Shown: positions 52,065 through 60,459 of the stretch, one piece after another | Position numbering within the stretch: the stretch's first letter is position 1 | How the letters are laid out: every line of letters starts with the position of its first letter | Translations under genes and position numbers: made by a program | Notes under the pieces: generated by a model | What the model saw: only the letters and a program-made list of their open reading frames with translations | Told to the model about the DNA's origin: nothing | Database searches by the model: none | NCBI RefSeq assembly: GCF_003233725.1 | Contig: NZ_QKQV01000005.1 | Span: 1-64,000 of the forward strand | Length of the DNA: 64,000 nucleotides | Direction: 5' to 3' | DNA from: Mesonia sp. K7 | GTDB lineage: Bacteria; Bacteroidota; Bacteroidia; Flavobacteriales; Flavobacteriaceae

Positions 52065-53434
52065 TTTAATTTTATCAATAAAATATCTTTAGAGCCTTTG
52101 TTTTCTAGTATATCTTGGTCGTTACTTTGGGTGCTTCCTGTCAAAATAATCTGGTTGTTATCTAATTCGATGGCTTGGTTGATAAAATCTAGTGAAGAAC
52201 CCCCAAAGTTTTTTTGCCACTTTAAGTGACCATCACCATCAGTAATAAAAACCCAAGCATCGTTTTGGCCTTTGTTTGAAATAAGATTACCATCATTACT
52301 TTTTGAGTTTCCGGCGATAAGCAAATCACCATTTTCAAGTTCGGAGACGCTTTGCGCGGAATCGAAATCGGAACCTCCGTAAGTTTTCTCCCAAAGTAAG
52401 TTTCCTAAAGCATCTATTTTGATTACCCAAGCATCAGCATTTCCGAGAGGAGAAGAAACATCTATGTCACTACTTCTGGTATCTCCTACAATAACGAAAT
52501 TACCATCGCTAGTTTTGGTTACTGCATAACCGACGTCAATACCACTGCCTCCATAATTTTTCTGCCAAAGTAAATTTCCTTCTATATCGATCATCACCAC
52601 CCAAAAATCGTAACTGCCATTTGGCTGCGTAATATCAAAATCCTCACTTTCTGAGGAACCAACCATTAGAATATTTCCAGAATTTGTTTGCACCACATCA
52701 TAACTTCTATCGTTGTTGGTACCACCAAAATACCTTCTCCAAATTTTATTTCCAGAGTCATCTACTCTTATACCCCAAAACTCACCAACACCGTGACTTG
52801 CAGATTGTTGAGCTGCTGGTCTTGCATTATCGTTTCCTTCTCCATCACTTGCAGTAACATCAAGAAAGCCGGTTAGAAAAAAGTCTCCATCATTTAATTC
52901 TACTGCCGAGAAGCTACGATCACTCCCTGAAAACCCGAAGGAATTTACCCATTGTTTATTTCCTGAACTATCTAATTTTAAAAAAAAATAGTCGTAAAAA
53001 CCTTGATTATTTTCTACATCTCCGTCGTTACTCCTGGCAAAACCTGTGATGAGAAAACCTCCATCTTTTGTTGTAATGATATGTTGACCGCGATCGTCTT
53101 CGCTTCCTCCAAAAACTTTATCCCATAGTTGGTTTCCTTCATTATCAAACTTTACTACCCAATAATCACTATCGGTTGTTGTTTTTGCTGTAATATCTTC
53201 ATCATTACTTTGCGTATAACCCAAAACAGCATACCCTCCGTCTGAAGTTTTTGTAATCGATAAAGCATCATCTTCAAGGCTACCACCATATGTTTTAATA
53301 AAATCTAGTTGACCTAAAAAGCCTTCTTGAATTGGTGGAGATGGAGCAACGCAACAATCTTCATCATCACTTTTACAGTTTGTAAAAAGGACAATAAAAA
53401 ACAGAAAACGAACTACTTTGCTTAAGCTAAGCAT
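52061..53434 (-). CDS. Seven-repeat beta-propeller lipoprotein
   Basis: 457 residues. Lipoprotein signal MLSLSKVVRFLFFIVLFTNC (Cys 20), then seven repeats of about 58 residues, each beginning FGGS/YGGS-x-x-D and ending in a D-x-x-G-N-x-x-W strand: the pattern of a seven-bladed propeller. The third repeat is longer by about 12 residues and carries an insert with ASDGEGNDNARPAAQQSASH. No enzymatic motif seen. Placed between the choice-of-anchor-B gene (1-base overlap) and mbnP (4-base overlap). Related repeats are annotated as surface proteins of unknown role. Confidence 0.85.
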   Translation of the reverse strand: MLSLSKVVRFLFFIVLFTNCKSDDEDCCVAPSPPIQEGFLGQLDFIKTYGGSLEDDALSITKTSDGGYAVLGYTQSNDEDITAKTTTDSDYWVVKFDNEGNQLWDKVFGGSEDDRGQHIITTKDGGFLITGFARSNDGDVENNQGFYDYFFLKLDSSGNKQWVNSFGFSGSDRSFSAVELNDGDFFLTGFLDVTASDGEGNDNARPAAQQSASHGVGEFWGIRVDDSGNKIWRRYFGGTNNDRSYDVVQTNSGNILMVGSSESEDFDITQPNGSYDFWVVMIDIEGNLLWQKNYGGSGIDVGYAVTKTSDGNFVIVGDTRSSDIDVSSPLGNADAWVIKIDALGNLLWEKTYGGSDFDSAQSVSELENGDLLIAGNSKSNDGNLISNKGQNDAWVFITDGDGHLKWQKNFGGSSLDFINQAIELDNNQIILTGSTQSNDQDILENKGSKDILLIKLK

Positions 53435-54855
53435 TATTTTTTAATAATTTTTTTACTGATTTTATCGTTAATCATCACGTGGTAAACTCCTTCCGCGAAA
53501 GCAGAAAAATCTATGGCATTATTATAAATTTCATTTTTATTTAATTCTAAAACCTTTTGCCCTAACACATTGTATAATTTGATATTATCAACTGTCATTC
53601 CTTCTGCATTTTTAAAATAAAGAATATCATTTGTGGGATTGGGGTAAAAAGAAATCCTGCTTAATTCATCAGAATTTGTAGAAAAAGTGCCTGACTTTCT
53701 TATTAAGAAAAAACCAGTATTGATATCTGAAACGGCAATGTTTGTACTCGCAAAGTAAGGATAGCTACTCCAAACACCGCTAAAACCAACATTATCATCT
53801 GACGGGTAAGAATCGAAAAAGCCAACTTCTGATACATTTCCACTAACAATATTGGTAATATCAACTATTCTAATTCCTGCCGTATAATTCGATAAAAATA
53901 AATTATTCCCTTTTACGTAATAGTTATGGTCTACAGCTGTTGTAGGTCCTGTATAATCAAAATCGAAAATGGGGTTATCTAAATCGGAAACATCAAAGAT
54001 TAATGTACGTGTATTAAAGCCAAAGTTAATTTCATCTAATTCATCATTCAAAATGAAATAATGAGCGTCTTCTGTTAACCAACCCTGATGTGTATAAGCA
54101 ACATTTACATAAGAAATAGAAGAGATTAGTTGTGGATTAGAAAGTTGAGTTACATCTACAAAAACTACTTCATCTTCGTTTGATCCTATAAAAATTTCTT
54201 TTCCTATATGATCCGTATCTGGTCCATTATAAGTTATCACTTGAGCATCGTGCGAATAGAAACTAGCATCATAACCTCCTAATGGTTGTGGGTTAAGCGG
54301 GTTCGAAATATCTATAAAATGTGGACCACCATTAAAAGTGCCTGTTCCTACAGCGTAAGCAACAGGTTGGCTTTCGTTGATGACAATATTATGACAATTT
54401 CCAAAGCCTGCATAATGTGCATCTGCCGTAAATATTTGCGGTGCACTTGTTACATTTCTCAGCTTAGTTAAATCAAAAACTTGCATACCGTGACCTGGAG
54501 CTTCACTTACAATAAAGGCATAATTATCATAAACTTTAATATCACGCCAAGTACTGTTATCTGTGTGAGTCGGCAGCTTACCTACATAAAAAATATTAAC
54601 AGGGTCGGTGACATCAATAAATGCTGTTCCATTATCTAAGCCCATAATTGCATACTCACGATTAGTTTGCAAATCTGTCCACCCCCAAACATCATTTCCT
54701 TTAGCTGCATCCATTTCTTGTAATGTTATCATATCCATCAAATCATAATCATTGCAAGGGTAATTCCCTGCCATGCCGCTATTACAAATTTCTAGTTGTG
54801 AAAAACTAGAAAATGCAGAAAGGAAGAATACAAGTGAAAGTAGTTTTGATTTCAT
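53434..54855 (-). CDS. Choice-of-anchor B family (LVIVD-repeat) T9SS protein
   Basis: 473 residues. Signal peptide (about 1-19), then repeated segments such as GTAFIDVTDPVNIFYVGKLPT and GGPHFIDISNPLNPQPLGGY and VVFVDVTQLSNPQLISSIS: the LVIVD-type propeller repeats of the choice-of-anchor B family. The last about 75 residues (FYPNPTNDILYF...FSAFAEGVYHVMINDKISKKIIKK) are a T9SS type A sorting domain, so it is secreted or surface-attached. First gene of the four-gene operon; its -7 box overlaps the divergent thiL promoter region. Confidence 0.88.
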   Translation of the reverse strand: MKSKLLSLVFFLSAFSSFSQLEICNSGMAGNYPCNDYDLMDMITLQEMDAAKGNDVWGWTDLQTNREYAIMGLDNGTAFIDVTDPVNIFYVGKLPTHTDNSTWRDIKVYDNYAFIVSEAPGHGMQVFDLTKLRNVTSAPQIFTADAHYAGFGNCHNIVINESQPVAYAVGTGTFNGGPHFIDISNPLNPQPLGGYDASFYSHDAQVITYNGPDTDHIGKEIFIGSNEDEVVFVDVTQLSNPQLISSISYVNVAYTHQGWLTEDAHYFILNDELDEINFGFNTRTLIFDVSDLDNPIFDFDYTGPTTAVDHNYYVKGNNLFLSNYTAGIRIVDITNIVSGNVSEVGFFDSYPSDDNVGFSGVWSSYPYFASTNIAVSDINTGFFLIRKSGTFSTNSDELSRISFYPNPTNDILYFKNAEGMTVDNIKLYNVLGQKVLELNKNEIYNNAIDFSAFAEGVYHVMINDKISKKIIKK

Positions 54856-54874
54856 TTTTAAAGATTTATTTTTG
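54846..54874 (+). promoter_or_regulatory. Promoter for thiL
   Basis: TTG (54846-54848), an 18-base spacer and TATTTTTG (54867-54874): one base short of the usual spacing. The start of thiL is 36 bases downstream. The -33 box lies inside the first codons of the divergent gene. Confidence 0.55.
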
Positions 54875-54881
54875 TCTCACA

Positions 54882-54889
54882 CAAATATA
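54882..54889 (-). promoter_or_regulatory. -7 box for the MbnP/peroxidase operon
   Basis: Minus-strand TATATTTG matches TAnnTTTG 26 bases before the ATG at 54855; the two divergent -7 boxes are only 7 bases apart. Confidence 0.5.
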
Positions 54890-54909
54890 AACGTAATTTT
54901 CAGGTATTT

Positions 54910-55971
54910 ATGATGTTTGACGGAAATAATCACACTTCTATTGAAGAACTAGGCGAATTTGGATTGATCAACCACTTGACTCAATTTGTAGAGCATTACC
55001 AGCCTACAACCATAAAAGGAATTGGTGATGATGCCGCCGTTATCGATCATAAGAATGAGCATACCGTCATTACCACCGATCTATTGATAGAAGGGGTACA
55101 TTTTGATTTGGCTTATGTTCCCCTAAAGCATTTAGGCTACAAAGCCGTCATGGTCAACCTCTCTGATGTTTATGCTATGAATGCCGAAGCGAAACAAATT
55201 ACGGTTTCTATAGCCATATCAAACAGGTTTCCACTAGAAGCGATAGAAGAATTGTATGCCGGAATTTTACTCGCATGTAAAACCTATCAAGTAGATTTGG
55301 TGGGTGGCGACACTACTTCTTCTACCACAGGTTTGATTATAAGTGTAACCGCATTGGGGACTGCAAAAAAAGAAACAATAGTAACTCGAGATGGTGCAAA
55401 ACCTAACGATTTATTAGTTGTTACGGGTGATATTGGTGGTGCTTATATGGGATTACAAGTATTAGAAAGAGAAAAAGAAGTTTTTAAAGTCAACCCTAAC
55501 TCACAACCTGATTTAGAACCTTACTCTTATATTGTCGAAAGGCAACTCAAACCTGAGGCCAGAAAAGATATCCCAAAACTTTTGGAAGCGCTGGATGTTT
55601 TACCCACAAGTATGATTGATATTAGCGACGGACTTTCCTCAGAAACCATTCACCTTTGTAAAAACTCTAAAGTAGGTGTCAATCTTTTTGAAGAAAAAAT
55701 ACCTTTAGACCCAACAGTGATTAATGTTTGTGAAGAATTTCAACTCGATAGTACTACTGTGGCTTTAAGTGGCGGCGAAGATTATGAGTTGTTATTTACC
55801 ATTGCTCAAAACGATTACGATAAAATAAAAGGCAACCCTAATTTTACAGTTATTGGTCATATGACCGAAGAAAAAGAAGGTATGCATCTTATCACAAGAG
55901 CGAACCAAAAAGTAGCTTTAAAAGCTCGCGGCTGGAATTCTTTTGAAGAAAAGGAAGAAAAAAACGACTAA
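54910..55971 (+). CDS. thiL: Thiamine-monophosphate kinase
   Basis: Phosphorylates thiamin phosphate to ThDP, the cofactor used by SucA in this same window. 353 residues of the PurM/AIR-synthetase-like ATP-grasp-unrelated fold: GIGDDAAVIDH (Mg/ATP site), TTDLLIEGVHFDL, and VDLVGGDTTSSTTGLIISV with later DISDGLSSE. The start could also be the second Met, 3 bases later. Convergent with the ACT-like gene, overlapping its stop by 4 bases. Confidence 0.93.
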   Translation: MMFDGNNHTSIEELGEFGLINHLTQFVEHYQPTTIKGIGDDAAVIDHKNEHTVITTDLLIEGVHFDLAYVPLKHLGYKAVMVNLSDVYAMNAEAKQITVSIAISNRFPLEAIEELYAGILLACKTYQVDLVGGDTTSSTTGLIISVTALGTAKKETIVTRDGAKPNDLLVVTGDIGGAYMGLQVLEREKEVFKVNPNSQPDLEPYSYIVERQLKPEARKDIPKLLEALDVLPTSMIDISDGLSSETIHLCKNSKVGVNLFEEKIPLDPTVINVCEEFQLDSTTVALSGGEDYELLFTIAQNDYDKIKGNPNFTVIGHMTEEKEGMHLITRANQKVALKARGWNSFEEKEEKND

Positions 55972-56624
55972 TTTTTTAAACCTTTAATCACCGAAAAAGC
56001 TTTATCGACCACTTCGTCATTGACCAAGGCAATAAACTCATTGGTCGTAGAAACCACATCGTAAACCGCAATTCCGTTCCAGGCGAGGTTTTTAAAAATT
56101 TGGTAATACAGACCCGTAATCTTATAATTGTCTTGCGGGAGTTTGATGCTCACCGCCGATAAATTTCCACGGAAGTGAATGAGTTTTTCTTGGTTAAAGT
56201 TATCTTCAACCAAATCTTTTTTTGATCCTGAAATCATCAAGTTACTTTCGGCAATACCTCTCGTAAAAGCATAAAACAAATGGTGGATATCGTCTATTTT
56301 TTCTAACATCATCGCGTTACTTTGTATCAACGAATCTGAATTTTGGTAGGTAAACGCACAGATATTAGAACGCACGGTTATGTCTCCTAATCTACGCAAC
56401 GATTCTTTTACTTTCGCGGAATTGGAAACACCAGCAGGCGAATTGCACCTACGCAATGCCATCATGATAGCTCCGGTTTGCACTTCTTTTCTAAGCATTT
56501 GTGAAATCGTCGATTGTAAATCTTCCGCCAAAGCACTATAATTAATAATTTTTCGCGAAAGCGCTTCTTCTAAAAACGATTGATTACTAAGTATTTCCTC
56601 TACACATTGAGAAATAGTTTTCAT
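55968..56624 (-). CDS. ACT-like protein divergent from aspartate kinase
   Basis: 218 residues, cytoplasmic. N-terminal helical region (TISQCVEEILSNQSFLEEALSRKIINYSALAEDLQ; only key words shown) and a C-terminal region with the alternating beta-alpha pattern of an ACT-like fold (KITGLYYQIFKNLAWNGIAVYDVVSTTNEFIALVNDEVVDKAFSVIKGL). The ACT fold and the position next to lysC, transcribed away from it, suggest an amino-acid-responsive protein, possibly a regulator of aspartate-family synthesis. No DNA-binding domain is certain. Hypothetical in related genomes as far as I recall. Confidence 0.7.
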   Translation of the reverse strand: MKTISQCVEEILSNQSFLEEALSRKIINYSALAEDLQSTISQMLRKEVQTGAIMMALRRCNSPAGVSNSAKVKESLRRLGDITVRSNICAFTYQNSDSLIQSNAMMLEKIDDIHHLFYAFTRGIAESNLMISGSKKDLVEDNFNQEKLIHFRGNLSAVSIKLPQDNYKITGLYYQIFKNLAWNGIAVYDVVSTTNEFIALVNDEVVDKAFSVIKGLKN

Positions 56625-56658
56625 TTGTTATATATTTAACAATTTGTATAAAATTAGT

Positions 56659-56666
56659 CAAATATA
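56659..56666 (-). promoter_or_regulatory. -7 box for ACT-like gene
   Basis: Minus-strand TATATTTG matches TAnnTTTG 34 bases before the ATG at 56624. The nearest upstream TTG (minus strand, 56684-56686) gives a 17-base spacer, short for the consensus. Confidence 0.45.
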
Positions 56667-56728
56667 AATAATTTTATGGTTAGCAAGAACTTACCTTCTA
56701 CTTTAGCAGCAGATTTTTTACAAGATTT

Positions 56729-58069
56729 ATGTTAGTTTTAAAGTTTGGCGGGACTTCGGTTGGTTCTGTAGAAAACATTGAGAAAGTAAAAACAATTGTC
56801 GATGACAATGCCCCAAAAATAGTAGTACTTTCTGCGATGAGTGGAAGCACAAACAACTTAGTTGCGATTGCTGAAGCCATTTTACACAACCAAACCGAAG
56901 CTGCCCTCAAACTGATTGCTCAGCTGAAAGAAAAAAACAAGCAAACTGCATATCATCTTATCCAAAATTCTAGTGTTTTACAGGAAGTTGTAAATTACAT
57001 CAACCAGATCGACAATACATTACTGAGCTTTACCCATAACAACTCAATACCCAATTTCCAAAACACTGTTCTCGCTCAAGGCGAATTGTTTTCCACTTTT
57101 TTAGTAAACGCATACCTCAACGAGCAAGGAATAGCTTCTAGCATAATTCCTGCGCTCGATTTTATGCGCGTAGACAAAGAAGGTGAACCTGATTTGTTTT
57201 ACATCCAGCAGAACATCAAACGTTTATTAAGCCAACAAAAAGATACCCAGATTTTTATCACCCAAGGTTTTATTTCACTCGATGCAAGAGGCGAAGTAAC
57301 CAATTTACAACGTGGCGGAAGCGATTATACTGCCACGATTATTGGTGCGGCAATCAAAGCCGAAGAAGTGCAAATCTGGACAGACATTGATGGCTTTCAC
57401 AACAACGATCCACGGTTTGTAGAAAACACTTATTCAATACCGCAGTTATCGTTTGACGAAGCAGCAGAATTGGCTTATTTTGGAGCTAAAATCTTACACC
57501 CACAAACCGTTTTACCCGTACGGGCACTTGATATTCCCGTAAGGTTAAAAAACACTATGCAACCCGAAGCCGAAGGCACTTTGATTTCTAACGAAATTTC
57601 CAGCGAAGGTATCAAGGCCATTGCCGCTAAAGACGGAATTACGGTTATTAAAATAAAATCTGAGCGAATGCTGTTGGCACACGGTTTCTTAAAACGTGTT
57701 TTTGAGATTTTCGAAAAATACCAAACGGCTATCGATATGGTCACCACTTCAGAAATTGCAGTTTCACTTACAATAGACAATACACAATTTTTAGATGAGA
57801 TCGTAGCCGAGTTAGAAAAATTTTCCGCAGTGACGGTAGAAGATAAAATGAGTATTGTATGCCTCGCAGGTAATAATATTGTCAACCATCCTGAAACCTC
57901 GAAGTTATTTCAGATTTTAAACGATGTGAGCATCAGAATGATTGCCTATGGCGGAAGCAACAACAACATTTCATTATTGATAAATACCCAAGATAAACCT
58001 AATACTTTGCAACAACTTAACCACTATATCTTTAAAACACAAGTTGCAAGTGTTGCACCTAGCGTTTAG
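56729..58069 (+). CDS. lysC: Aspartate kinase
   Basis: First step of the aspartate-family amino acids (Lys, Thr, Met, and diaminopimelate for peptidoglycan). 446 residues, monofunctional: kinase domain with VLKFGGTSVGSVENI (1-16) and the substrate loop GFISLDARGEVTNLQRGGSDYTATIIGAAI (key RGGSDYT), then two ACT domains from about 300 to 446 (GITVIKIKSERMLLAHGFLKRVFEIF and the second near IVCLAGNNIV). Length and class resemble AKIII. A terminator follows. Confidence 0.95.
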   Translation: MLVLKFGGTSVGSVENIEKVKTIVDDNAPKIVVLSAMSGSTNNLVAIAEAILHNQTEAALKLIAQLKEKNKQTAYHLIQNSSVLQEVVNYINQIDNTLLSFTHNNSIPNFQNTVLAQGELFSTFLVNAYLNEQGIASSIIPALDFMRVDKEGEPDLFYIQQNIKRLLSQQKDTQIFITQGFISLDARGEVTNLQRGGSDYTATIIGAAIKAEEVQIWTDIDGFHNNDPRFVENTYSIPQLSFDEAAELAYFGAKILHPQTVLPVRALDIPVRLKNTMQPEAEGTLISNEISSEGIKAIAAKDGITVIKIKSERMLLAHGFLKRVFEIFEKYQTAIDMVTTSEIAVSLTIDNTQFLDEIVAELEKFSAVTVEDKMSIVCLAGNNIVNHPETSKLFQILNDVSIRMIAYGGSNNNISLLINTQDKPNTLQQLNHYIFKTQVASVAPSV

Positions 58070-58109
58070 CCAACGCTACCCTTAATTTATTCAACAACTA
58101 AAACTTCAG

Positions 58110-58136
58110 AAACTGCTCTATATTTGAGCAGTTTTT
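58110..58136 (+). terminator. Terminator of lysC
   Basis: AAACTGCTC (58110-58118) pairs with GAGCAGTTT (58126-58134), seven-base loop, T5 tail. The convergent alpha/beta hydrolase gene ends at 58141. Confidence 0.85.
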
Positions 58137-58140
58137 GTAT

Positions 58141-58917
58141 TTATAGGAAGCCCTCTAAGCTTTTTATATAATTTGCTTTAGCCTCCAACCAACTCATATG
58201 TCCGCCTTCTAGAATTTTAATAGGCGTTTGGGTTTTGGTAGCAATTTCTTGAATGTTCTGAATCGGTATCACTTCGTCTTTTTCTCCAGCAATAATCAGT
58301 TTTTCACCTTTAAAGTTCTTCAAAACATCAGTTCGATCTTTACGGTTTTTCATCCCTTCGATGGTGGCTACAATAGATTCTATGGGCATTTGCTGGGCTT
58401 CGGCGACCAATGATTTGATTTGTTCAGTCAGATTTTCTCTATTTTCTTCCGCAAACAAATTGTTGATCGCCATACTTATAAAGGCTGTTTTATTTTGCTT
58501 GAGTAGCCTAATTGCCCGATCGCGATTGTCTTTTCGCTCTTGCGAATCTTCACTAGAAGTAGAATTGAGCAACACCAATTGAGTCATCATTTTAGGAAAC
58601 AATTCCACGAAAGCGAGTGCAACATAACCGCCCATCGAATGCCCTACAAAACTTGTCTTTTTTATTCTTTCGGTTTCCAAAACACTTTTGACAAGCAGAG
58701 CGTTTTCTCGCATCGTATGAATATAACCCAGCTTATCAGTTTTTCCGTGACCTAATAAATCAATCGTAACGATTTGATATTTTTCTTGCAGTATTTCAAC
58801 AGTTTCTCGCCACATGCACGAACTTTCAAGAAAGCCATGAAGCAAAACAATGGTTTTTCCGCTTCCGAAAATGCTATAGCTTACGCTGATATTCTTATAG
58901 GATAATGTTTTTAGCAT
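58141..58917 (-). CDS. Alpha/beta hydrolase
   Basis: 258 residues. Start placed at ATG 58917 (MLKTLSYKNISVSYSIFG), because in-frame sequence upstream to 58956 comes from the palindromic intergenic repeat and is not part of the fold. Catalytic set visible: oxyanion HGFLESS (about 24-30), nucleophile in GHSMGGYVAL (Ser near 92), acid near GEKDEVIP, and His in GGHMSWLEA. Small ester or amide substrates are likely; no closer call. No signal peptide. Confidence 0.9.
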   Translation of the reverse strand: MLKTLSYKNISVSYSIFGSGKTIVLLHGFLESSCMWRETVEILQEKYQIVTIDLLGHGKTDKLGYIHTMRENALLVKSVLETERIKKTSFVGHSMGGYVALAFVELFPKMMTQLVLLNSTSSEDSQERKDNRDRAIRLLKQNKTAFISMAINNLFAEENRENLTEQIKSLVAEAQQMPIESIVATIEGMKNRKDRTDVLKNFKGEKLIIAGEKDEVIPIQNIQEIATKTQTPIKILEGGHMSWLEAKANYIKSLEGFL

Positions 58918-58924
58918 TTGAACC

Positions 58925-59080
58925 GTCATTCTGTCCCGAACCTTCGGGATCAGCATCTTATTAATTTAAATTTTTTATGATTCTTTTGTGGTCATTCCAT
59001 ACTGAATCTTAGAGAACAAGAATCTCTTATTGCTAATTTGCTCATCGGGATGAGACCCTGAAACAAGTTTAGGATGACAG
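58925..59080. repeat. Palindrome-rich intergenic repeat
   Basis: A 156-bp non-coding element with several inverted repeats: TCCCGAA/TTCGGGA (58934-58949), CTCATC/GATGAG (59041-59054) and a near-palindrome centred on AAACAAGTTT (59058-59074). The outer ends are inverted copies of GTCATNCT (58925-58932 and 59071-59078); GTCATTC recurs at 58991. The segment GATGAGACCCTGAAACAAG is a dispersed intergenic repeat seen in many Flavobacteria, as I recall. Confidence 0.7.
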
Positions 59081-59083
59081 AAA

Positions 59084-60376
59084 TTACGAATTCATCAAAT
59101 CTTCAATTTCATCGGCTTCAATTGGGATATTACGCATGAGGTTAAAAGGCGTTCCTTTTTCTTGAATGACCACATCGTCTTCCAAACGAATACCAAAACC
59201 TTCTTCTGGAATATAAATTCCCGGTTCTACGGTAAAAACCATATTGGCTTTCATGGGTTCGTACAGCAAACCATAATCATGAGTGTCTAACCCAATGTTA
59301 TGCGAAGTGCCGTGCATAAAATATTTTTTATATGCCGGCCAATTTGGGTCTTCGTTTTGGACATCAGCTTTATCCAACAAGCCCAAACCAAGTAATTCTG
59401 AAGTCATCATTTTACCTACTTCTATGTGGTATTCTTCCCACATCGTTCCTGGAACTAGGAGTTTGGTAGCTTCGTCTTTAACCCTATTTACCGCGTTATA
59501 AACTTCTTTTTGTCTCTTCGTAAATTTCCCATTTACAGGAATAGTTCTTGACATATCGCTGGCATAATTGGCATATTCGGCACCTACATCAAATAAAATC
59601 AAATCGCCATCTTTACAATGTGCTTTATTTTCGATATAATGCAACACATTGGCATTGTTTCCCGAAGCAATAATTGGCGTATACGCAAAACCTTTGGAAC
59701 GATTTCTTAAAAATTCGTGCATAAACTCTGCTTCGAGCTCATATTCCCAAACGCCCGGTTTGGTAAATGCTAAAATCCGGCGAAAGCCTTTTTCGGTAAT
59801 ATTACAAGCTTGTTGCATGACATCGATTTCCAATGGGTCTTTTACCGATCTTAGTCGTTGTAATATAGGATTACTCTTGGCAGTTTGATGCGCAGGATAA
59901 CTTTCTAACACCCATTTATTAAAACGTGCTTCACGGGTTTCGGTCTCGACATTAGCGCGGTAATGTTCGTTGGTGTTGATGTAAATTGTCTCGCTTTGCG
60001 ACATTAACTGATGAAATATCTTTTCAAACTCGCTTAACCAATACACCGTTTTGATACCCGTAAGCTCAGTAGCTTTTTCTTTGGTGAGTTTTTCACCTTC
60101 CCAAACCGCAATATGCTCATTTGTCTCGGTCACAAAAAGCACCTCACGATGTTTCTCATGCGGAGCATCAGGAAAAAGCACCAATTTGGTCGCTTCTTGA
60201 TCGACACCACTTAGGTAGTATAAATTTCTGTCTTGTTGAAACGGAATCGTGCTATCGGCTCCGATGGGATAAATATCATTAGCATTAAAAACTGCAAGAC
60301 TGTTTGGCTTCATCTGCGCCATAAAGTTTTTACGGTTTTTTATAAATAAATCTGATTTGATAGGTGAATATCTCAT
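59084..60376 (-). CDS. pepP: Xaa-Pro aminopeptidase (aminopeptidase P family)
   Basis: 430 residues, creatinase/pita-bread fold with an N-terminal domain (1-170) and a C-terminal dimetal domain. Metal ligands are present: LFDVGAEYANYASDMSRT (two Asp), FMHGTSHNIGLDTHD (His), VFTVEPGIYIP (Glu) and GIRLEDDVVI (Glu). Removes N-terminal residues before proline; cytoplasmic, no signal peptide. Single gene with a minus-strand -7 box. Confidence 0.93.
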   Translation of the reverse strand: MRYSPIKSDLFIKNRKNFMAQMKPNSLAVFNANDIYPIGADSTIPFQQDRNLYYLSGVDQEATKLVLFPDAPHEKHREVLFVTETNEHIAVWEGEKLTKEKATELTGIKTVYWLSEFEKIFHQLMSQSETIYINTNEHYRANVETETREARFNKWVLESYPAHQTAKSNPILQRLRSVKDPLEIDVMQQACNITEKGFRRILAFTKPGVWEYELEAEFMHEFLRNRSKGFAYTPIIASGNNANVLHYIENKAHCKDGDLILFDVGAEYANYASDMSRTIPVNGKFTKRQKEVYNAVNRVKDEATKLLVPGTMWEEYHIEVGKMMTSELLGLGLLDKADVQNEDPNWPAYKKYFMHGTSHNIGLDTHDYGLLYEPMKANMVFTVEPGIYIPEEGFGIRLEDDVVIQEKGTPFNLMRNIPIEADEIEDLMNS

Positions 60377-60396
60377 AGCTGTTTTTGAAATTTTTT

Positions 60397-60404
60397 CAAA
60401 AGTA
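60397..60404 (-). promoter_or_regulatory. -7 box for pepP
   Basis: Minus-strand TACTTTTG matches TAnnTTTG 20 bases before the ATG at 60376; no TTG at standard spacing. Confidence 0.5.
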
Positions 60405-60459
60405 CAAATTCAGAGAAGAAATAGAAAATCACTATCTTTAAGTTTTAAATTTTACACTC

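Noticed and set aside
58141-58956. The hydrolase gene beginning at 58956
   Set aside because: The first 13 codons come from the intergenic repeat; the fold starts at MLKTLSYKN (58917).
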